9,725 nucleotides of DNA, from NCBI GenBank assembly GCA_038199755.1, contig JBBPYR010000193.1, forward strand, positions 1 through 9,725, in the 5' to 3' direction. The notes under the pieces are model-generated. The model made no database searches and was not told the DNA's origin. It worked only from the letters and a program-made list of their open reading frames with translations. Positions 5,669 to 9,725 of this stretch are shown here, piece by piece (the first letter of the stretch is position 1; every line of letters starts with the position of its first letter). Source of the DNA: JBBPYR01 sp038199755. GTDB lineage: Bacteria > Chloroflexota > Ktedonobacteria > Ktedonobacterales > Ktedonobacteraceae. Both the position numbers and the translations under genes were made by a program.

Positions 5669-6802
5669 ATGCCCAAGAAAAAATTACGTATTGGCCTCGT
5701 CTTTGGTGGCCGTTCAGGTGAGCACGAGGTATCACTTGCATCAGCCGCCTCAGTGATGGCAAACCTGGATCGCGCAAAATATGAGATTGTCCCTATTGGT
5801 ATCACCACCGCTGGCTCCTGGCTGCTCGGTGCCGAACCCGCACAACTGCTAGCCGCACGCCAGACCACCGCCCAAGAAACTAGTCATGACGCCACGCCAG
5901 CACACACGACCGCCGTCACTTTCACAGGCGATCCCACCCTGCACCGCCTCATTCCCATCCAGAACAACGAGTCAATTGGTGATAGCGGCATGCTAGATGT
6001 CGTTTTTCCCGTGCTACACGGCACCTATGGCGAGGATGGTACCTTGCAAGGCATGCTTGAAATGGCAAACGTCGCCTACGTCGGGTGTGGCGTGCTTGGG
6101 GCCGCCCTCGGCATGGACAAAGAAAAAATGAAGATGGTCTTTCAAACCATTGGCCTGCCCATCGGCGACTACCTTGTTTACCGCCGCAACGAATGGGAAC
6201 GCTCACCGCAAACCATTTTGGACACCATCGAGCAGCGTCTGGGCTACCCCACCTTCGTCAAGCCTGTCAATCTTGGTTCCAGCGTTGGCATCAGCAAAGC
6301 ACACGACCGGGCCGAACTTGAGCAGGCCATCAACCTTGCTGCCACCTATGACCGCAAGATCATCATTGAGCGCAACATCAACTGCCGCGAACTTGAGTGC
6401 GCCGTGCTCGGTAACGACGAACCCATTGTCTCAGTCGTCGGCGAGATCATTGCCAGCAACGAATTCTATGACTACAACGCCAAATACGTCGACAACAAAT
6501 CACAGGTGATTATACCCGCCAACATCCCGCAAGCAACCGCCGAAGAGGTACGCAGACAGGCTATCAAAGCCTTCCTCGCCCTCGACCTGAGCGGCCTTTC
6601 CCGCGTTGACTTCTTCCTGGAAAAGGAAACCGACAACGTTTACATCAACGAAGTCAACACCCTCCCCGGCTTTACCCAGATCAGCATGTACCCCAAACTC
6701 TGGGAAGCCAGCGGCGTCCCCTACCCCGAACTCTTAGACCGCCTGATCGAACTCGCCATCGAACGGCACGAAGACCGGCAAAGAAACAAGACTACACTAT
6801 AA
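5669..6802 (+). CDS. ddl: D-alanine--D-alanine ligase
   Basis: A 377-residue cytosolic ATP-grasp ligase that joins two D-Ala to give the dipeptide used by MurF. Visible marks are GLVFGGRSGEHEVSLASA (9-26), the HGTYGEDGTLQG block (117-128), YVGCGVLGAALGMDK (137-151), the ATP-binding FVKPVNLGSSVGISKA (196-211), the omega-loop YDYNAKY (267-273) and NEVNTLPGFTQISMYPK (327-343). The Lys-Tyr pair in the omega loop is typical of D-Ala-D-Ala specificity rather than D-Ala-D-Lac. The length and the insert at about 58-105 fit the longer DdlA type. The ATG at 5669 is preceded by GAAAGGA; an in-frame ATG at 5612 has no ribosome site and adds an unlike sequence. It lies 77 bases after murF and 12 bases before the epimerase gene. 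Confidence 0.95.
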   Translation: MPKKKLRIGLVFGGRSGEHEVSLASAASVMANLDRAKYEIVPIGITTAGSWLLGAEPAQLLAARQTTAQETSHDATPAHTTAVTFTGDPTLHRLIPIQNNESIGDSGMLDVVFPVLHGTYGEDGTLQGMLEMANVAYVGCGVLGAALGMDKEKMKMVFQTIGLPIGDYLVYRRNEWERSPQTILDTIEQRLGYPTFVKPVNLGSSVGISKAHDRAELEQAINLAATYDRKIIIERNINCRELECAVLGNDEPIVSVVGEIIASNEFYDYNAKYVDNKSQVIIPANIPQATAEEVRRQAIKAFLALDLSGLSRVDFFLEKETDNVYINEVNTLPGFTQISMYPKLWEASGVPYPELLDRLIELAIERHEDRQRNKTTL

Positions 6803-6814
6803 GGAAAATACAAC

Positions 6815-7909
6815 ATGCCACATACCACCCACCTAACCAATACCACCATCCAAGCCATCACGGTTGAGCCGCTCAACATCCCCCTGCTAGAGCCATTCAC
6901 CATCGCCACCGGGGGCATCACCGAGGCGCGTAACGTCCTGATTACCATCACCTTGAGGGATGGCACCATCGGCTATGGCGAGTGTGCGCCCTTTCCACCC
7001 AGCACAGGCGAGTCGCAAGAAACAGCCATCAGTGCCGCGCAGGGATGCGCCGATCTCATACGCGGCAAGGACGCAACCCATTGGCGTGTACTTTCTCGGC
7101 TCCTGCACAGCGTCTATTTCAGTCAAATGACCGCCATCGCTGGCATGGAAATGGCACTCCTAGACGCCTTAACGCGTCACTACGGCATACCGCTTTACGC
7201 CTTCTTTGGCGGTGCTAGCAGCACAATTGAGACCGACATCAGCATTCCCTTGGTCAGCCCTGAGCGGGCTTACCAACTCGCAGAAGACATTATGATGCGC
7301 GGTATAAGCAGCATTAAAGTGAAAGTCGGGGCCGACCTACAAGAAGATGTCGAGCGCGTCGAGTCCATTCGTCAGGGTGCCCCCGGCCTCGGCATCACAC
7401 TGGACGCCAACCAGGGCTACACCCCAGATCAGGCCCTCTTATGCCTTGAGGCACTCAACGACCGTGACATTCGCCCCCTCATGCTCGAACAGCCTGTCCA
7501 TAAAGATGATTATGACGGCTTGCGCTACATCTCACAGCATACGCCCGTCCCCATCTTCGCCGATGAAAGCGCATCCAGCCCCGCTGCCGTTGCCCGCCTG
7601 ATCAAAATGGGTGCCGTCTCTGGCATCAACATCAAGCTCATGAAAAGTGGTCTCGTCGAGGCTATCGATATCGCCGCCCTCTGTCGCGCCAACGGAACGC
7701 AACTGATGATCGGCGCCATGATCGAGTCGCGCCTCGCCATCAGTGCTGCCGCCCACTTCGTCGCCGGAACTGGCGGCTTCCGCTACATTGACCTCGATAC
7801 CCCCATGTTGCTGCGCGACGATCCCTTTACAGGCGGCTATATGCAAAAAGCGGGTATCTATGAAATGAAAGGTGTGACACGTGGCTTAGGCATTGAGAAA
7901 AAAGCCTAA
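6815..7909 (+). CDS. Dipeptide epimerase, probably L-Ala-D/L-Glu epimerase
   Basis: A 364-residue cytosolic enzyme of the enolase superfamily, muconate-lactonizing subgroup. The N-terminal capping domain is followed by a TIM-type barrel. The catalytic set is complete: KVKVG with Lys168 and Lys170, metal ligands Asp197 (LDANQGY), Glu225 (MLEQPV) and Asp250 (FADES), and the opposing base Lys274 (INIKLMK). The spacing 197-225-250-274 is that known for dipeptide epimerases. The DLDTP segment supplies the Asp-x-Asp (326, 328) that in L-Ala-D/L-Glu epimerases holds the dipeptide amino group. The enzyme would convert L-Ala-D-Glu from murein turnover to L-Ala-L-Glu for hydrolysis. The start follows AAGGAAA, and only 12 bases separate it from ddl, so the two are very likely cotranscribed. 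Substrate specificity within the family varies, so another dipeptide remains possible. Confidence 0.87.
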   Translation: MPHTTHLTNTTIQAITVEPLNIPLLEPFTIATGGITEARNVLITITLRDGTIGYGECAPFPPSTGESQETAISAAQGCADLIRGKDATHWRVLSRLLHSVYFSQMTAIAGMEMALLDALTRHYGIPLYAFFGGASSTIETDISIPLVSPERAYQLAEDIMMRGISSIKVKVGADLQEDVERVESIRQGAPGLGITLDANQGYTPDQALLCLEALNDRDIRPLMLEQPVHKDDYDGLRYISQHTPVPIFADESASSPAAVARLIKMGAVSGINIKLMKSGLVEAIDIAALCRANGTQLMIGAMIESRLAISAAAHFVAGTGGFRYIDLDTPMLLRDDPFTGGYMQKAGIYEMKGVTRGLGIEKKA

Positions 7910-7910
7910 A

Positions 7911-7965
7911 CAAGATAAAACGGCGGGCCAGAACATGCTTCGTTCTAGCCCGCCATTTTGTCTTG
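7911..7965 (+). terminator. Bidirectional GC-rich terminator of the murF operon
   Basis: GGCGGGC (7922-7928) pairs with GCCCGCC (7948-7954), and AGAAC (7930-7934) pairs with GTTCT (7942-7946) across a single C/A mismatch, around a 7-base loop. The stem is flanked by TAAAAC and ATTTTGTCTT, so an A-run and a T-run serve both directions. It lies between the stop of the epimerase gene at 7909 and the convergent stop at 7985. Confidence 0.88.
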
Positions 7966-7984
7966 CATCACATACCTATGCCGC

Positions 7985-8413
7985 TTACCTATGTGCATGC
8001 ACCATTCTGCTCGTGGGTTGTCCTCTCACTACTGCCAGCAGGCGTATGGCCATAGGCAACAAAACGATGAGCGTCAGCAAGGCGGCTACGAGTAGCGGAA
8101 GGAGTAGCCCACCGCTACTGCTCAACATGCTCCCGATCAGGATGCCAAGCGCAAGGGCGATACAGCCAATCACACGCAGCAGCATCTTTGTGCGCTGCTG
8201 CCACCAATCATAGGCCAATGCCTGATTGAGCTTTGACGAGGATACACCATACTCAGGCATGCTCAAGCCCAGTACTACATACCAGAAACGAGAAAGTCCA
8301 GTTTTCGCTTGCGGCATTCCAGAGTTGTTTTTCAGCGTACGCATCCGGGCAGCCTCACGCCGCAACGTCTGCATATGCTCTTCGACCAAGTGCTGATTAT
8401 AAAGTGGATACAT
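7985..8413 (-). CDS. Small two-helix membrane protein of unknown function
   Basis: A 142-residue protein not recognised as a named family. The N-terminus (1-28) is strongly amphipathic and charged (HLVEEHMQTLRREAARMR), probably helical, and no signal peptide precedes it. Two hydrophobic segments follow, about 78-98 and 102-124, joined by a short SSSGG turn, then a basic tail. The layout suggests an inner-membrane hairpin with both ends in the cytoplasm. The start ATG lies one base after the stop of the regulator gene (TAACATG), with AAGGAGA inside the end of that gene as its ribosome site, so translation is probably coupled. Its role may be linked to the regulator, but nothing in the sequence states one. 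Confidence 0.75.
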   Translation of the reverse strand: MYPLYNQHLVEEHMQTLRREAARMRTLKNNSGMPQAKTGLSRFWYVVLGLSMPEYGVSSSKLNQALAYDWWQQRTKMLLRVIGCIALALGILIGSMLSSSGGLLLPLLVAALLTLIVLLPMAIRLLAVVRGQPTSRMVHAHR

Positions 8414-8414
8414 G

Positions 8415-9503
8415 TTAATTCGTTCTCCTTTGTAGATAGGCCTCTAACAACGCTGAGAGGTCTGGTAACATATCTTCGCGCAAGCTATACTGCTTATCTC
8501 CGCTGGTGCGTACACGCACCAAGCCAGCCGTACGCAAGAGCACCACGTGATGATGGACCGTCGATTTCGCCAATCCCAATTCATCCGCCAAATCTTGCAA
8601 ACTACAACTACCACCGGCCAGCCGTTTGAGAATACGCAAACGACGCTCGTCAGCCAGTGCCTTATACAGCTTGACCAAGCGTGGCGGTGGCGCGTCACTA
8701 TCCTCGATTAAGCTTTCATCCGCTACCGCGTAGCTCAAGATCATGGTGTCGTGATGATCGATGTCACTCACAAATGGGCGCGCAATGAAGCTCGGAACCA
8801 ATAACACCTGACGAATCGCTGGCTCAGGCACATACTCAAAACCATTCGTCGCCACCTCAATAAATTTCTCTGTTGAGAGCGTCGGCTGCAAAGCACGTTT
8901 GGCCTCAGCGTCACGCTCCACGATTGCCATGAAGCGGGCCTCTCGCTCCTGAAAGATTTCTCTATACCACCAGCGGAACACCTCTAGCAGCAAGCGTTTC
9001 GTCTCCTCAGCACCTAGTGGAAGCAACGCACGCAGTGCTTTCTGATGAACAGACTTTTCGCCTTGCGTAACCTTTACCACCTGCCTCCGCGCCTCCTTAT
9101 CCCCCTGCGCCGCTTGCAAAAGCAGTTCAGATGGCATCACTCTACGCATGTAACGCGAGTAATATCCCAAAAAGCGCAGATACAGTTCTAGCGGTTCCAA
9201 TCCCTCTATATAGGTAATGAAGGTAGGAACATCCTTTGGCAGAGGGCAATCGTAGACCAGACCGAGCAAAAACAACCAGTTTTCTTCGCTCTGCTCCACA
9301 AAAGTGAGCAAAGATGCAGGAATTTTCGCACGCACAGCGTCATACCACGTGCTGCCAATATCATAGCCTTCACAATGCTCGAAATCGCTAAACGTATTGA
9401 TAGACAGCAAAAATTCGTAGGCCGGTTTCGCATCGACAATCACCGCCACTGGCTGATTGCGATAAGACGCATTTGGCGTATAGGGTGCATGAAATTCAGG
9501 CAT
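8415..9503 (-). CDS. ArsR-like winged-helix regulator with long N-terminal region
   Basis: A 362-residue predicted cytosolic transcription factor. The last 91 residues form an ArsR-type winged helix: LYKALADERRLRILKRL, the SLQDLADELGL helix, the recognition helix AKSTVHHHVVLLR (about 312-324) and the wing GLVRVRTSGDKQYSL. The roughly 270-residue N-terminal region has no cysteine or histidine cluster of the kind used by metal-sensing ArsR proteins. It contains Trp/Tyr-rich helical stretches (about 70-200) and ends in a beta-rich part near EYVPEPAIRQVLLVPSF. Such long ArsR-type proteins are common in Chloroflexota and actinobacteria; the signal is unknown. The start is uncertain: ATG at 9503 and TTG at 9515 both lack a strong ribosome site, and I prefer the ATG. 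The gene is first in an operon with the small membrane protein and probably controls its own transcription through the palindrome at 9521-9536. Confidence 0.85.
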   Translation of the reverse strand: MPEFHAPYTPNASYRNQPVAVIVDAKPAYEFLLSINTFSDFEHCEGYDIGSTWYDAVRAKIPASLLTFVEQSEENWLFLLGLVYDCPLPKDVPTFITYIEGLEPLELYLRFLGYYSRYMRRVMPSELLLQAAQGDKEARRQVVKVTQGEKSVHQKALRALLPLGAEETKRLLLEVFRWWYREIFQEREARFMAIVERDAEAKRALQPTLSTEKFIEVATNGFEYVPEPAIRQVLLVPSFIARPFVSDIDHHDTMILSYAVADESLIEDSDAPPPRLVKLYKALADERRLRILKRLAGGSCSLQDLADELGLAKSTVHHHVVLLRTAGLVRVRTSGDKQYSLREDMLPDLSALLEAYLQRRTN

Positions 9504-9520
9504 CGCTCTGCTCAAGTTTC

Positions 9521-9536
9521 TGAATAGCGATATTCA
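9521..9536. promoter_or_regulatory. Palindrome in the regulator leader, possible operator
   Basis: TGAATA and TATTCA flank GCGA, giving 14 of 16 symmetrical positions. It lies about 50-65 bases downstream of the predicted transcription start and 18 bases before the ATG at 9503. A second half-site-like GTTGAAT occurs about 20 bases further upstream. ArsR-type proteins often bind AT-rich 6-bp inverted repeats of this kind, so autoregulation is a fair guess but not shown. Confidence 0.4.
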
Positions 9537-9593
9537 ACTTCTATCATATCATTCAACAAACATCATTGCATTCTACATTTTTCGTACAGTTCA

Positions 9594-9622
9594 ATTATAC
9601 CCGAACGCCACCCCAATGTCAA
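9594..9622 (-). promoter_or_regulatory. Fully consensus sigma-70 promoter of the regulator operon
   Basis: On the minus strand TTGACA (9617-9622), a 17-base spacer and TATAAT (9594-9599) match the housekeeping consensus at all 12 positions. Transcription should start near 9587, giving a leader of about 84 bases before the ATG at 9503. Bases 9623-9725, upstream of it, contain no recognisable gene or signal. Confidence 0.88.
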
Positions 9623-9725
9623 GGAAAAAGTCATCATAGTAACGAGAGAGGTGGCATGTGTATGACACGCAAAAGAAACGTGCCGAGTCGGTTAAATGAG
9701 TTTTTTTAGTAACTGTACGGCCCGC

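Noticed and set aside
5669..6802. D-Ala-D-Lac (Van-type) ligase
   Set aside because: The omega-loop keeps the Lys-Tyr pair of D-Ala-D-Ala ligases, and no vanH or vanX homologue is nearby.
9656..9709. 17-codon frame after GAGAGAGGTGGC on the plus strand
   Set aside because: It is too short to judge, the ribosome site is very close to the ATG, and no promoter is visible.

Overview
The window looks like a chromosomal stretch from a member of the Chloroflexota, most likely class Ktedonobacteria. That is an inference from moderate G+C, the protein styles and a WhiG/FliA-type promoter. No rRNA or marker gene is present to settle it. There are eight protein genes, one of them interrupted by a stop codon, and no tRNA, rRNA, CRISPR array or insertion sequence.

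Left part (1-2230, minus strand): a two-gene cell-surface module. A secreted WxL-like protein (1334-1972) is followed by a DUF916/WxL-interacting-type membrane-anchored partner (147-1244), with a hairpin terminator/attenuator between them. The module is preceded by a near-consensus sigma-28 (FliA/SigD/WhiG) promoter at 2133-2159. A diverged copy of the same promoter plus leader lies at 1-79 and points out of the window, so another co-regulated gene probably begins just to the left.

Middle (2187-3950, minus strand): a PIG3-type zinc-less quinone oxidoreductase gene, flanked by two long perfect hairpins (19-bp and 30-bp stems), then a yceI-family gene. The yceI gene has its own consensus promoter, a palindromic operator candidate and an in-frame amber stop at codon 50. 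Between yceI and the next operon lies a perfect tandem duplication of a 46-bp unit.

Right-centre (4099-7954, plus strand): a peptidoglycan operon of murF (UDP-MurNAc-tripeptide:D-Ala-D-Ala ligase), ddl (D-Ala:D-Ala ligase) and an enolase-superfamily dipeptide epimerase, probably L-Ala-D/L-Glu epimerase. Ddl makes D-Ala-D-Ala and MurF attaches it. The epimerase salvages the L-Ala-D-Glu dipeptide released when wall peptides are degraded. The operon ends in a GC-rich hairpin that can also serve the convergent gene.

Right end (7985-9622, minus strand): a two-gene operon of an ArsR-like winged-helix regulator with a long uncharacterised N-terminal region and a small two-helix membrane protein starting 1 nt after it. 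It is driven by a fully consensus sigma-70 promoter and has a palindrome in the leader. The last roughly 100 bases hold nothing recognisable.

The most interesting signal is the link between a WhiG/FliA-type promoter and a WxL-type surface module outside the Firmicutes. Next are the broken but otherwise well-preserved yceI and the unusual repeats and hairpins.
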